Source of the DNA: Platycnemis pennipes
Lineage: Eukaryota; Arthropoda; Insecta; Odonata; Platycnemididae
DNA length: 64,000 bases
Reading direction: 5' to 3'
Assembly: GCA_933228895.1 (NCBI GenBank)
Contig: OW121847.1
Span: 82,811,656 to 82,875,655, forward strand
This document shows, one piece after another, positions 34,652 through 45,821 of this stretch. The notes beneath the pieces are model-generated. The model saw only the letters and a list, made by a program, of their open reading frames with translations. It was not told the DNA's origin and ran no database searches. The translations under genes were made by a program, and so were the position numbers. Numbering within the stretch: the stretch's first letter is position 1; the number at the start of each line of letters is the position of its first letter.

Positions 34652-34790
34652 CGTATGGACCTTGGCACGCGTGGTCCCCCCGCCGAGGAATTCGACGATT
34701 CTCGTTTCTCTCGATCATTGACTCCCTTGAAAATAACGCTTCTCTCTCAACCACTTCAAGTAGTAGTAAAACCAATTAATTAGGCGCTTA
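34652..34790. repeat. split duplication, collapsed copy
   Basis: A compact version of the two segments at 33464-33512 and 33972-34023, with the intervening sequence missing. It is followed at 34815-34925 by SINE-body-like sequence (GGTGGAGGGAAACTCGGTGT). Confidence 0.6.
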
Positions 34791-34929
34791 TCTGGTTATT
34801 AGGTGCGTCCTCCCACTTAAAGACACTTCAGACTGGTAGGAAAGTCGACTAGAACGTGAAAAGTAAGGAGGAACGGTGGAGGGAAACTCGGTGTCGGCAT
34901 TAGCCTGGTGTTACAAATGAATGTTTCGA

Positions 34930-37650
34930 CGCAGGGTTAAGATTATTTTTAAAGCATATAGTGACCAATCAAGTTTATTTAAAAATGTTGACGTGTTTTT
35001 ATTACGAAAGAACGGTTTCAATTGCTTTTGATTACTGCAAGCATTAGCCAAGCTTTTATTCTGCGGTTTATGAAAATCTAGAATATCTCATACTAGCATT
35101 ACCTATTAAGAATTTAAATAACAAAATCGTAGCTTTCAAGGGCCTATCTTACGACATATCACTAAAACTCTTTGCTCGTAGCACTTCCACCAGCTTACAA
35201 ATCAGTCGTTCTCAAGGCAACACACTTATACCGCGAAGGCAGTCTAAAGGAGACTTCCGATGACAGTATTATCTGCTATAAAGCGATTTATTCAACCAAT
35301 ATCTGTCTAAGAAAGTTAATTTTGACAGTTTAATCAACCATTAAGCAATGGCTTCAACCAAAAAGTAAGAGATTTCGTTTTATAAACTACCTTGATTCAT
35401 AATCATCGTGAAATATTGTTTCCATGAATATACGGCACATTACCGTTGATGCGCATAGAAGAACCATAAAACCATTTTGAATGAGTATTCGAAGTAGTTG
35501 GTTTCGAAGATCCCTAAGTACTCATCATCAACGCCACGATGGAAAGTACTGGCCGATACCCTCGAAGACAATGTGCTGTGCTCGTAAAATGTTTTGGTGG
35601 TCCCAAACACAAGCCACACACATCTGAATGACTTTAAGAGGATACGGCCTCTGCAATGGTGGGGTCTTGGGCCTACATTTTAGTGAACTTTAGGCTATTG
35701 GGTAACAAACGATCAATTTTTCCATTGTCAATGGCTTCACTTATCTTACATAGTAAATACCATTATGGGGACATTAGTGATATCGCATGATCCCAGAAAT
35801 GGGAGAGCAAAGAAATAATTGCGCATCCTCAGTACTGCACAAAGCTCTATTCGATAAGGAGATGTTTTTTCGTCCACTACCTCACACCATAGTTGTGAGT
35901 GTTTACCTTACAACTCGAGCAGTGACAGTACATTTTATCTCTGTTATGGTCAAGCTTCTTGTACCACCATTGCACCGAAAAGGATTACATAAACCGAAAA
36001 ACGCCCTCCCCATTTCGACACAAAACCTGGTCACTGTGACCATTGTGCTATTTTGCTCTTTCTGTCGCAAGATAATGATCCAGATCATCGCTAGTCCAAT
36101 CCCTCACTTCCTTTTTTTTCTGTTAGGCATAATAGTTCGGACTGGTGCCGTGGGCCAGCTGTTAAATGTGAGAGCATGGCAGCTGTTTTAGCATCGTCGC
36201 TCGCATTTCTGAAAAGTGGCGCTTTTTTTGGGAATATATATTGAATTCATTCATCCGTATCGAGAGCGAAAAGAAATACCAATCTGGTCAAATTTACCTC
36301 AAACCATAAAATTTCATGCGATTAGGTGAAAAGAATTCCATGATTTTCGTTCCTATTGATCTCCGGGAAATACTGTCCATGACAAAGCGACCGATAATTT
36401 CCGGTAGAATCTCGGGGGCGTACAGTATAGAAACCATTCAAGCAATATGGAAAGTACGAATACTCAGCAGTTTTCAAATAGACTACTGATAGGAGGTTTG
36501 CTTAACCCAAACGAAACGTTGAGGTCTTTCCCAATCTCCAATTTTTTGCCAGAATCTAAGGAAAAATTTTGTAAAATGTATACGGTGAATGATACGTGGT
36601 CTTCATTTAAAAAGGGAGTAATTGTGGTTACTATATAATTAATGACGGAAAAAACCATGGTTGTATTTGTTACTTCCAGCTGTTCACTAGTACTTTATTG
36701 TGTATAAACTAATGAAGATTAGTTCTGAACCCTAAGGTTTATTCTATAAAATATTAATGTTGCATTACTAATGGAGAGAGTCGAAACATTTCCAAGTTAT
36801 CAAAATTTTGGGAGTTCATTTGCAAAACATGAATTAAAATCATGAGCAATAACCCCTTCCCCACGTTTATAACTCGTTTTATTTTCTTTTATGGATATTT
36901 TAGATAGATATTAGATAGATATTAGACGAAGTCATAAATAATTTAAGTGGGTAGAGAACTATAGGCTAGTCCTTAAAATTACTTTGGACAAGCGATGAGC
37001 ACGCAGAAGAATTCCAGCTATACTTCTTGGTGTAGCCTTTAAACATGTGGTTTAATTGAGTTGTTATTTTGATTTTTTCCACGCCTAAATAAATAACCCC
37101 ATCGCTCTTTAAGGTCAGCTCAAGAGACTAAAATAAAAAAATGTCTTATTGACAACCGTGTCGAACCCAACGTTTGAGATCTTTTTATTCTAGTCCTGAT
37201 TGAAATGATAAAGATCATTCCCAATTGGTGTGTGAATGCACATGTTAAGGAACGCCTTGAAAGGCAATAATTCATCCTTCCCATAGAATTAAACTAGGAG
37301 ATCATGCCAGCCTGCACGAGTTCATGCCGCATTGGGTTTAATACCGTATCACGACAAGGCCATTCATTACCAGCTTGTCTTTTCCACTGAGAGGTACGTC
37401 TCAATCGATTCCCAACAAAAAAGAAATGAACGCCCAATTCTTTGGCTGGAATCCCTGTTAGCATCCCATCCCAATCGATAGGTAATCGAGATACCATTTC
37501 TTCCCGGATCCACCCAAGTGAAATATACTGCCTGGATACCGTTTTCCAAATATAGCTTTCCTTTTTTCATTCGGCGCTGATTTAAAGGTGCTCTCTGAGG
37601 GTCATACTCATCTCACAATATAATTATCCACAAGAATATTCTTATGAATT
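34930..37650. other. unassigned stretch
   Basis: No supported gene. A 134-codon open frame at 35787-36191 (plus) is hydrophobic and motif-free. Its opposite strand also reads through for long distances, so a decayed element is possible. The rest is AT-rich. Confidence 0.3.
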
Positions 37651-37654
37651 ATCA

Positions 37655-37765
37655 TATGAGTAGCATGAGGTTGCATGTTAGTAGTGCATGCTTGGTGATC
37701 TTCACCCCCTGCCACACACCCTCGAGGTGGCTTGCAGGGTATCGTGTAGATGTAGATGTATGAGA
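37655..37765 (+). mobile_element. CR1/L2-like LINE, solo 3' tail
   Basis: About 110 bp of LINE 3' UTR: GTGCATGCTTGGTGATCTTC, then CCCCTGCCACACACCCTC, GGCTTGCAGGGTATCG and the GTAGATGTAGATGTA tail. It is a near-complete 5' truncation with no coding sequence. Confidence 0.85.
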
Positions 37766-37904
37766 ACGCATATGATTCTAAGAGTTTGTCGGCAAAACGC
37801 CTTTAGAAGCCCGTCGGGCATGATTTCAATGGCAGAGGATTAAGTCTATTCGAGTATTCATGTATCTCAAAGACTGCAGCAGAGAAATGCGGGTATAAAT
37901 ATTT

Positions 37905-38270
37905 CATCACCATGGATCAACAATCCTGGGATTGGTTTGACGCAGCTCTCGACCCAATACTCCTATCAGCCAACCTCTTTATATCCATGCGTTTCTTCTC
38001 TTTCACATCCTTCATCACCTGTTCTATATATCTTATACGAGGCCTTCCTTTCCCGTTCTTCCCGTTCAATTGTCCCTCAACGATTGCCTTCATCAGATCA
38101 TCATATTTCATGATGTGGCCGATCAAGTTGTCTCAACTTCAAAGGATTTTCATAAGACTTCTCTTTCTCCCACTCTACCTTAAGACTTCCTCGTTACTCA
38201 CGCAATCGATCCATTTTTCTAGATCGTTCTTTTCATTAAATTTTGAATTCTTCCACCATTGACTTTTGAC
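37905..38270 (-). mobile_element. RTE/jockey-like LINE, 3' end fragment
   Basis: On the minus strand the frame 37917-38126 reads GHIMKYDDLMKAIVEGQLNG, GRPRIRYIEQVMKDV and SRAASNQSQDC, the C-terminus of the same family as at 45.8 and 50.3 kb. It begins in a decayed region at 38240. No catalytic part is present. Confidence 0.8.
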
Positions 38271-39100
38271 AGAATTTTAAAATAATTCTGTCAGTTGTTC
38301 ATAAAACGTAATTAAATAGTATAACTCATATTCGGAATCCAATACAATTTTGAGACTGAATAAGTACGTTCCATTGGATGTAATAAATATTCTGTATATT
38401 TAGAATTGATAATTTTCGTCAGCCATGGAGTAGTCTTGTATTTGCACCAAATAAATATTCATGCATGCTGAAACGAATTGTCTTCAGAATGAAAGTTTGC
38501 AAAGCATATTTTCATAAACTATTAACGATAGTTTAGTTTCATTCTCATGAGAATGAGAGTGCACTGTAATTAGACTTTAAATTATAAGTTAGAGCAAGAA
38601 AAACACTAAAGGGCTTTTGCTACGGCGTCGCGAGAGCGTATAAGAAGAATGACTGATAACAGAATATGACCAGAGCTTACGGTTTAAATCTCTTTTGTAT
38701 ACCAATAATGAAGTGTGGTTGGTCTTTGGCGTGGAATTAACCTTTCCGTAAATCACCACAGGTAGAGTAACCGATTGCAATAATTTTTAACTGTATTTTT
38801 TTAATTCTGTTTTTCCCGTCGTGTGTTGTAAAAACTTTTACGGCCATTGGAATTTTTTTACTTGCTAAATTATACTTGCGGCCGTAAAGCTCAACCCTAC
38901 CATTTTTAAGGTTTTCGGGAAAAGAGAACTATTCGAGACCGCCCGAATCAAATTATGTAAGTGAGAGCAAGACTGTATTCGATTTCATAAAACCAATTAG
39001 CCAAGCAAATTAGATAATCTGTGAGTAAAATTTGGCCATGTCAATTCCATAGAAGTATTCAAGGCCTAAGTAGGACGCATGATACACCTACCTATAATAA
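38271..39100. other. unassigned AT-rich stretch
   Basis: No gene. A 16-bp perfect palindrome CATTCTCATGAGAATG lies at 38540-38555, next to a small hairpin AAACTAT-taacg-ATAGTTT. Confidence 0.35.
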
Positions 39101-39192
39101 AAATATCAGAAACTTGGTGAAAAAATTGTATCAAATTATCGGTTGCTATGAAGTCTATTCGGGTGTTCCACCGGGTCAGGTCCTGCATTCCT

Positions 39193-39230
39193 GCCAACGT
39201 TTCGGAGACCGAGTCGCTCTCCATCCTCAG
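39193..39230 (-). ncRNA. hammerhead-ribozyme-like motif of the Penelope-like element
   Basis: The minus strand reads CTGAGGA (matching the conserved CUGANGA box), then a stem II with GGAGA pairing to TCTCC across a short loop, then GAAACGTT. Helix III would be the loopless palindrome ACGU, followed by a legal cleavage base U. The sequences before and after (GCC and GGC, then CAU and AUG) can form an interrupted helix I. Minimal dimer-acting hammerheads of this type are described from Penelope-like elements. Activity here is inferred. Confidence 0.65.
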
Positions 39231-39302
39231 GGCTGATGTCGAGACTTGAAAATCGTCCTGTATATATACCCATGATTGGCTGTATATATACCCATCCTCT
39301 GA

Positions 39303-39830
39303 TTAGCTGTGGTCTTCCCGCCTTTTTCCGGCCACCAGAAGTTTGTTCAATGCGGGTTTCCAGGCGCTGCTAAGAGAGTAGCCTTTGTCTCTGTTGAACG
39401 TCTTCTCGACAAGTCGGATCTCTATCGATTCTCTTGTCAGTCTCTCCCAGAATTTCTGCTCCCGGCATAGGATTTTTACGTTGTCCCATTGAATGCTATG
39501 GTCCAGCTTGATGCCGTGCTCGGCGACTGCGGATTTCACGGTTTGGCAGAGCCAGTAGTGTCTCCGATGCTCTTTCATTCTGGCCGCGATCGTTCTTCCG
39601 GTCTCCCCTACGTACACATGTCCACGTTCGCACGGTAATTGGTGGACACCCGGAGTGGCAAGGCTGCAGGGGTCCTTCGCCTTGACAAGTTGGTCGTTCA
39701 GTTTGGAGACGGGTTTGAAAAAGGTTTCAATGCCGTGTTTTTTAAGGATCCTGGAGATTTTGCCGGAAACCTTCGAGACGTATGGTATTCTTACTCGTTT
39801 GGCGGTCAGAAGGTCTTTTTTAGGGCCAAA
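39303..39830 (-). pseudogene. Penelope-like GIY-YIG endonuclease domain
   Basis: Minus strand, in a different frame from the RT part. The shift lies in an A-run near 39815. It reads from PKKDLLTAKRVRIPYVSKV, through the linker FFKPVSKLNDQL, to GVHQLPC and YVGETGR (the GIY and YIG boxes and the catalytic Arg). It ends KPALNKLL and a short tail to the stop at 39303. The domain nicks DNA to prime reverse transcription. The GIY box appears as GVH, a variation. Apart from the frameshift it looks well preserved. Confidence 0.85.
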
Positions 39831-40267
39831 TGTATTTCTTTCTCACTATAACCATTTTGGCGGAAAGTCTTCCTCAGGGATCGTATCTCCTTGGGAAGGT
39901 TCTCCGTATCGGCTATGGTCTTAGACCGATTGAAAAGGGTCGATAAAACTGCTCTTCTCTGTGATGGGTGGTGATGGCTACGACCGTTGAGGTAGAGGTC
40001 AGTATTAGTTGGTTTGCGGTAAACTCCGTGTCCAAGGCTGCCATCTTTCTTCCGATGGACCAGGATGTCGAGGAAAGGGTTGCTGTCGTTCTTCTCTGTC
40101 TCCATCGTGAACTGGATGTTGGGATGTAGACCGTTCATGTGGTTCAGGAACAGTTGGAGATTTTTTCGTCCCTGTGGCCAAACAATAAATGTGTCGTCCA
40201 CGTATCGGTAAAAGCACTTCGGTTTCAAAGGTGCTGAGGCAAGTGCCTGTTCTTCGAAGGACTCCAT
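39806..40267 (-). pseudogene. Penelope-like reverse transcriptase, C-terminal part
   Basis: Open minus-strand frame of 153 codons. CFYRYVDDTFIVWPQG contains the catalytic YVDD pair. Then come FLNHMNGLHPNIQFTMETE, LPFLDI-like PFLDILVHR and GVYRKPTNTDLYLN, all standard RT/thumb motifs of Penelope-like elements, which are telomerase-related. The frame ends at a stop caused by the A-run shift. RT regions upstream of YVDD are missing. Confidence 0.9.
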
Positions 40268-40268
40268 G

Positions 40269-41130
40269 AATTATCGGCTACCATTGATAAGAATGTTGTG
40301 AAATCAGAATATCGATATCATCTTCAAGACATCAAGGGGAAAAGCCGGATGGGTGAAAATTTGAGAAAAGGTGGAAATTTTCTTAGCCACAATGAAAATA
40401 CGATTTTAAGATGTATTTTAATTGTGATTGCTGCTGTTGCAGCGTTGTACTGCTAATAGGGGCTCGCTTTAAAATGCAACATCATATATGAATGCTTAGA
40501 GGCATCGTTCCCTTGGTGATAATCAATTTGCATCTTGCTGTGGTGCTAACATCGAACTGCGATCAACTCTGTAAATTTTAGAAGACCATCATATAATTTC
40601 CTATTGTTTTTATAACTCGACGTAAAATATTGCTCACCTTTCATCCAACGGAGCACTCTTTCTCAAGTTACTTTACTGTAAACTGGATCTGTGACACTTC
40701 TCCCTTTGTTACGATGAAGTATTGTATTTGTGTGTGTTCATTACTCCGGAGGGGTGACTAAGGCAACAGCACGTACTGCGGTCGATAACCACGTCCCCAG
40801 CTCTTCACATGGAGCCTCGCTTAGGGAAACCAGGCTTCAAATCAAGAGGTCGACCGAAATGTCACATATATTTTTAGAAAGTTCAAGGAGAACACACAAG
40901 GAGCACTATCTAGGTAGAGTAAGATCGACGAAAAACAAATAGTTCCTCCTCCGGGGGCAGAAACAGAAGTCACTTATTTCAAACTTAACAATATTACCGC
41001 AAAGACAAACTTTAATAAATAAATACTTTGCAGATGCCTTATATAAGGTTGTAAAAATTTAATACAAATCTGCGGGTGGACCAGTGATTTACACGCCATT
41101 TTCTGGCTGATATTTACCAACAGAAGGGAA
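40269..41130. other. unassigned stretch
   Basis: No gene seen. From about 41130 the disrupted LINE described next begins. Confidence 0.3.
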
Positions 41131-41379
41131 AGTAATAGTGTTTTTGGAGGAGGATCATTTTGGATTCAGGAAACGAAGGGGACGAGAGAGACAATGCTCG
41201 CCCTTAAGCTACTTATAGACAAGAGAATGGAGAGTAAAAAACCGACCTTCACTGGTTTTGTGGACTTGGAGAAGACTTTCGACGAAGTGAATTGGGTATA
41301 TATTGGGAATGCTTGGTATATATGTACATATAAACCAGGTGGCTTTGATTAAATCTGGACCTAGCTGTGAATAAAAAAG
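41130..41379 (+). mobile_element. RTE/jockey-like LINE, left half of a disrupted copy
   Basis: Reads EDHFGFRK and, after a frame change, ETMLALKLLID and PTFTGFVDLEKTFDEVNW (an RT region with the first catalytic Asp). The next expected motif is IKxGxxxxxGVRQGC. The first part is seen up to 41379, where an 8.16-kb insertion begins. GVRQACAL resumes at 49551. The reading contains stops, so the LINE was probably already dead. Confidence 0.8.
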
Positions 41380-41931
41380 GGTTAAAGTCGCTCTCGTGGG
41401 GAGAACCGACGGTCAGACCCTCATTACCTCTCGAAGCAGCTAATCCAAGACCCTTCCTCGAGTTCGAGGCTCGTATAGACCCAACCCTCACTGCAGGAGG
41501 CCCCACCACAGAAGTTGACCATTTGCAGTTAAATATGCAATTTAAAAGTTTATAACTTTAACCCGAAAGTATCATGTTTATCGCATAGCCGGCGAAGATA
41601 CGACTAAGTAGGTTTTTTGAACGGCATTGTGCGATAAAATTTAATGATTATTGAAAAAAGTACGATGTTCCCTATAGATATTTGGCAACCCTGCAGATCG
41701 CCGGAGGAATGGAGAGGGGGGACAGGGATAGCAGCCGACGACCATCGCCGCGGGAAGTCCAACCTCAGAAGTTGACCGTTTGCAGTTCAATATGCAATGA
41801 AAAAGTTTAAAACTTTTACCCACATTTGTGATGTTTATCGTATAATACGCGAAGAGACGATTAAGTAGGTTTTTTGAACGACGTTGTGCGATAAAATTTA
41901 AACTCCCTATTGCGAATGCACCCTTACTATG
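41380..41931 (+). repeat. left arm of the long-inverted-repeat element
   Basis: The arm contains two direct repeats of about 130 bp (41514-41643 and 41772-41902). They share GTTGACC, TTTGCAGTT, TAAGTAGGTTTTTTGAACG and GTGCGATAAAATTTAA. The inner part ends GCACCCTTACTATG (41918-41931). A 60-codon open frame conserved between arms is a by-product of arm identity, not a gene. Confidence 0.88.
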
Positions 41932-41984
41932 CGAGCTAATGTCTCTGCGTGTCTACTAGTAAGTACTCTACTAGTAATTGAAAA

Positions 41985-43125
41985 TCCAACATACGTTGTA
42001 TGTTGGATAAAAGAATTCTTAAGTGGGCGAGAGCAGAGGGTTGTCATAGATGGTATCATGTCGGACACAATCGAAGTCACATCGGGAGATCCCCAGGGTA
42101 GCGTAGTAGGTCCGCTTCTATTTCTTTTATGCATAAACGATTTGGGTACCGTAGTTAGTAGTAAGCTTACACTTTTTGCAGACGATGCGGTAGTGTATAG
42201 GGGTATATCTAAAGAAGAAGACAGGGAATCGCTTAGCAAGGATTTAGATGCAATTCAAGAGTGGTGCGACAAATGGCAGTTAGAACTCAACCTTAAAAAG
42301 TGTGTAGCTATCAATTTTTGGAGGAGGAATAATTCGATAGAGCGATCCTATAGAATTAATAACACGAAGATCGAAAACGTTGAAACCGTAGGATATTTAG
42401 GTGTAACAATCACTAAAGATTTATCGTGGGGTAGACACATCCGGGAAATATGCGGCCGAGCGAAGAGAAAGCTAGGATTTATAAAAAGAGTACTTGGGAA
42501 ATGTGATGAGAAGACAAAAGAGCGATGCTACTTTTCACAATTTAGGCCCCACCTTGAGTATGCAGCCAGTGTATGGGATCCTAATGAATTAGGTTTGATG
42601 AGAGAACTAGACAGTGTGCAGCGTAGAGCAGCTAGGTTCGTCAAAAGGTGTTACGATAGGTTGAGTAGTGTATCAGAATTAATACAAGAATTAGGGTGGG
42701 AGTCATTATCAGAGCGTAGGTTAAAGTTCAGATTAAATCTATTAGAGAAAATTCAATCGGATAGCTTTACTGAAGATGTTAGGCACATATTAAAAACACC
42801 TGCGTATTATGCTAGATTCGACAAGATAAATAAGATTAGAGAGATAGATTGTCGTACAGATAGATGCAAAATGGCATTTTCCCCCGTACTATAAGAGAAC
42901 AGAATAGGCAGCATAGGAAAGGGATAGGTAGGGGAAATATTCTAGAGTATTATGTAGTGCATGATGCATGTCTTACACCTTAAATACTGTAGACACTAAC
43001 AATCAAGTTGCATGAGACAATATGGTTGCTAGTTTGCATGTTAGTAGTGCATGCCTGGTGATCTTCACCCCCTGCCGCACACCCTCGCGGTGGCTTGCAG
43101 GGTATCGTATAGATGTAGATGTAGA
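41985..43125 (+). mobile_element. CR1/L2-like LINE, 5'-truncated (family B)
   Basis: Starts in the RT domain at VVCWIKEFLSGREQRVV. It keeps SGDPQGSVVGPLLFLLCIND and FADDAVVYRG (catalytic Asp pair), LELNLKKCVAINFWRR, GYLGVTITKDLSWGRHI and the long C-terminal region to RCKMAFSPVL, where a frameshift ends the frame at 42894. The 3' UTR and GTAGATGTAGATGTAGA tail end at about 43125. Highly similar to the 3.6-5.0 and 25.5-26.3 kb copies. The Asp in SGDPQG replaces the usual Val. Confidence 0.9.
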
Positions 43126-43199
43126 CGTAATTAGGGTTGCTTCTAAATATGGCGTGGACAAGTAGACCGAATTTTGCCTTGCAAACCCTCCGCTTCATC

Positions 43200-43265
43200 A
43201 AATACGCACTATCCTGCCACTCACCCTCGCGGTGACTTTCAGGGTATTGCGTAGATGTAGATGTA
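43200..43265 (+). mobile_element. LINE solo 3' tail
   Basis: CCTGCCACTCACCCTCGCGG with GGGTATTGCGTAGATGTAGA follows the preceding LINE tail by about 80 bp. It is a second, almost completely truncated insertion. Confidence 0.75.
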
Positions 43266-43985
43266 CCCTCCATGGTACTACATGTCCAGAGGGGCCCGGT
43301 TTTGGTGACCTCCCCATCGCTTCTGAAAATTGTGCGTTAAAAACGAGTTTCAGATCGTTAATGGTAAAAGGTTGCAAATAATATATAAACGACATAAAAA
43401 CTTTCGCTGCGATAAACGTTTTATTTTAGACGTAAAAGGGCCCGGGCGGGAATCCCCGCCTTTCCGCTCTGGCCACGCCGCACTTGATTTGGAGGATTAG
43501 TTGGTAGGGTTGGGTCAGCTACAAAACAAATTTACAGCTGCACTTCTTAGATACTTCCTAAACATATCCGCTATCAAAGCGAATGGGTACCTTCTTCATT
43601 CCGCCATCTGAACGTGTCTAAAATGGTTATCAAGCTACTTGTAAGTGGCATCTTCATGTGTTATTATTTATTAATTAGTACTTACTACATTATTATCAAA
43701 TTACTGCAGCTAATCGAAAGTCACAGGAGCGCAAAGACAGGATTTCGGTCACATCATAGTATTATACAAAAACGTGTAAATAAAGATGTATTACATTTTC
43801 TAAAAATGTGCTATGCATGCATTTATTACACCACCTTGAATGGCACCTGCTTCACTAAGAAGTGATTTTCTAAACTCCAGGTATTCGTTTGTAATGGTGC
43901 GGTGGTCAAGAAATTTATAAAAGTCACGAACACCCTGCTGATGTTAAACCCCCTTTCACACGCCCTTGAGGTGGCCTGAAAAGGT
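43266..43985. other. unassigned interior of the long-inverted-repeat element
   Basis: No transposase-like frame or known repeat was seen. A GC-rich patch lies at 43438-43480. This may be original interior sequence of the element. Confidence 0.3.
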
Positions 43986-43989
43986 ATTA

Positions 43990-45255
43990 TACAGATCTCC
44001 ACATCTACATTTACACGATACCCTGCAAGCCACCTTGAGGGTGTGTGGCAGGGGGTGAATATCACCAAGCATGCAGTATAAACATGCAAACATGCAACTA
44101 TAGGTTCTCAGGCAACTAGACTGTTTGTATCTACATAGTAATAAGGGATTGGTTGTTAATACATGCATCGTGCACTACAGACTATAAAATATTTCCCCTA
44201 CCTATCCCTATGCTATGCTGCCTATACTGTTCTTTTATATTACGGGGGAAAATATTTTGAATCTATCAGTACGGCTATCTATCTCTCTAATCTTATTTAT
44301 CTGGTCGAATCTAGCATAATACGCTGGTGTTAACATATGCCTAACATCTTCAGTAAAGCTATCCGATTTAAATTTCTGTGTGAAATTTAATCTGTACTTT
44401 AACCTAAGCTCTGATAATGATTCTCACCCAAATTCTTTAAATAATTCTGAAACACTACTCACCGTATTTTAACGAACCCTACGAAATCGGTCTAAATAAC
44501 GAACTTGAACGTGTGCAGCGAAGATCGGCAAGATTTGTAAAGGGACGGTATGATAACCTTATTAGCGTAACCAGTCTATTAAATGAATTAAATTTGGAAT
44601 CATTGTCAGATCGCAGGTTGAAATTAAGACTTAATCTCTTAAGGAAATTCCAAGACCATATTTTCAGTGATGATGTTAAAAATATTTTGCGGACCCCAAC
44701 TTACTATGGTAGAATGGACCATAATCACAAAATTAGAGAAATAGATTGCCGAACTGACAGATTCAAAATGTCCTATTTTCCTCGTACTATTAGGGATATG
44801 AATAACGGTAAATATATCCAGTATGAGTGTAGCAATGGATAACATTGGTAGCTGCATGTTGGTATAAGGACTTATAGCTAACCCAACTAACGGCATGTTT
44901 TTGCATGTATGTTTTGCTATTTTTATCTTTTTTTAAATAGCGTAGTTTCGGACAGTACCTATACAAGTACTAATCCTTTTTTTATGCATGATATGTAGTG
45001 CATGTTTGGTGAGAGTTCACCCCCTGCCACCCGCCTTTATGGTGGCTTTCAGGGTATTATGTAGATATAGATGTAGATGTAGATGAACCAAGCTGCTCTA
45101 CGCTGCACACTGTCTAGTTCTCTGATCAAACCTAATTCATTCGGATCCCATATACTGGCTGCATACTCAAGGTGGGGCCTAACTAGAGAAAAGTAACATC
45201 GCTCTTTTGTCTTCTCATCACATTTTCCAAGTACTCTTTCCAAGTTCTGGTCGCA
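43990..45255 (-). mobile_element. family B LINE, split by a later insertion
   Basis: Parts 43990-44468 (3' UTR and C-terminus) and 45084-45255 (next upstream part, minus-strand reading KCDEKTKERCYFSLVRPHLE) belong to one minus-strand copy. A plus-strand family A LINE (44469-45083) sits between them. GAACC is present on both sides, matching one occurrence in the uninterrupted copy at about 3985. Confidence 0.8.
44469..45083 (+). mobile_element. family A LINE, 5'-truncated, nested
   Basis: Begins at YEIGLNNELERVQRRSARFV and runs to FPRTIRDMNNGKYIQ (stop at 44842), then the 3' UTR and a GTAGATATAGATGTAGATGTAGATG tail. The C-terminal frame is intact, so it is younger than the family B copy it interrupts. 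Confidence 0.88.
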
Positions 45256-45614
45256 CAAGGATCACTTATTTCCTCGCTTACCAGTCCTTTTTCCCAGATA
45301 ACAGCGTAGAATTTTCGTAGAATTCTCCCTCATCTTTTTCAAATCCTTTTTTCCTAGAATTCTCCCTCGCCTACCCTCGTAGTCTAACCATTGGTCATGA
45401 AGCAATTAAGACAGGTTAGAAATTCAACGGGATGTTTGGGTAGGGGGGAAGGGAAAGTGACCGTTGAGCGACCGAACCATTGTTCTGCATGGTTCCCCGT
45501 ATGCTTCACATGCAGCATTCACTATTATGAAAGACGTTTTCAGGCTCAACATTATATGCAGCTACCTATGCAATACTTTTATACTATTGGATATATTCAA
45601 GGTGTTCATATGCG
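45256..45614. other. unassigned segment between LINE pieces
   Basis: Contains short repeats of AGAATTCTCCCTC and TAGAATTTTCGTAGAATTC. No gene recognised. Confidence 0.3.
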
Positions 45615-45815
45615 TATTGTACGAGGAAAGTAAGACATTTTGAATCTATCAGTATGACAATCTATCTCTCTAAACTTATTTAGTCGGTTGAATCTAGCAT
45701 GATTAGCTGGTGTTTTTAATATATGCCTAACATATTCAGCAAAGCTATCCGATTTAAATGTCTGTAATAGATTTAATCTGAACTTTAATTTACGCTCTAA
45801 AATGATTCCCACCCT
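45615..45815 (-). mobile_element. family B LINE fragment
   Basis: The minus strand reads KFRLNLLQTFKSDSFAEYV, ANHARFNRLNKFREIDC and FKMSYFPRTIR, the C-terminus of the RT protein. It is truncated at both ends. Confidence 0.8.
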
Positions 45816-45821
45816 CATCAT

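Larger units (their letters stand above)
39172..40268 (-). mobile_element. Penelope-like retroelement, 5'-truncated
   Basis: The minus strand carries the catalytic half of a reverse transcriptase, then a GIY-YIG endonuclease, then a 3' region with a hammerhead-like core. That order is unique to endonuclease-bearing Penelope-like elements. The sequence upstream of 40268 is unrelated, so the N-terminal RT half is gone. A 16-bp string ATGGGTATATATACAG occurs twice in the 3' region (about 39265-39300). Confidence 0.9.

Noticed and set aside
35787..36191. 134-codon hydrophobic open frame as a possible membrane protein
   Set aside because: No conserved motif or splice context. The opposite strand is also widely open, so a decayed element is equally likely.
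41929..42894. 321-codon frame as a complete gene
   Set aside because: It is a 5'-truncated LINE reverse transcriptase; the first 20 or so codons are arm and junction sequence, and the end is frameshifted.
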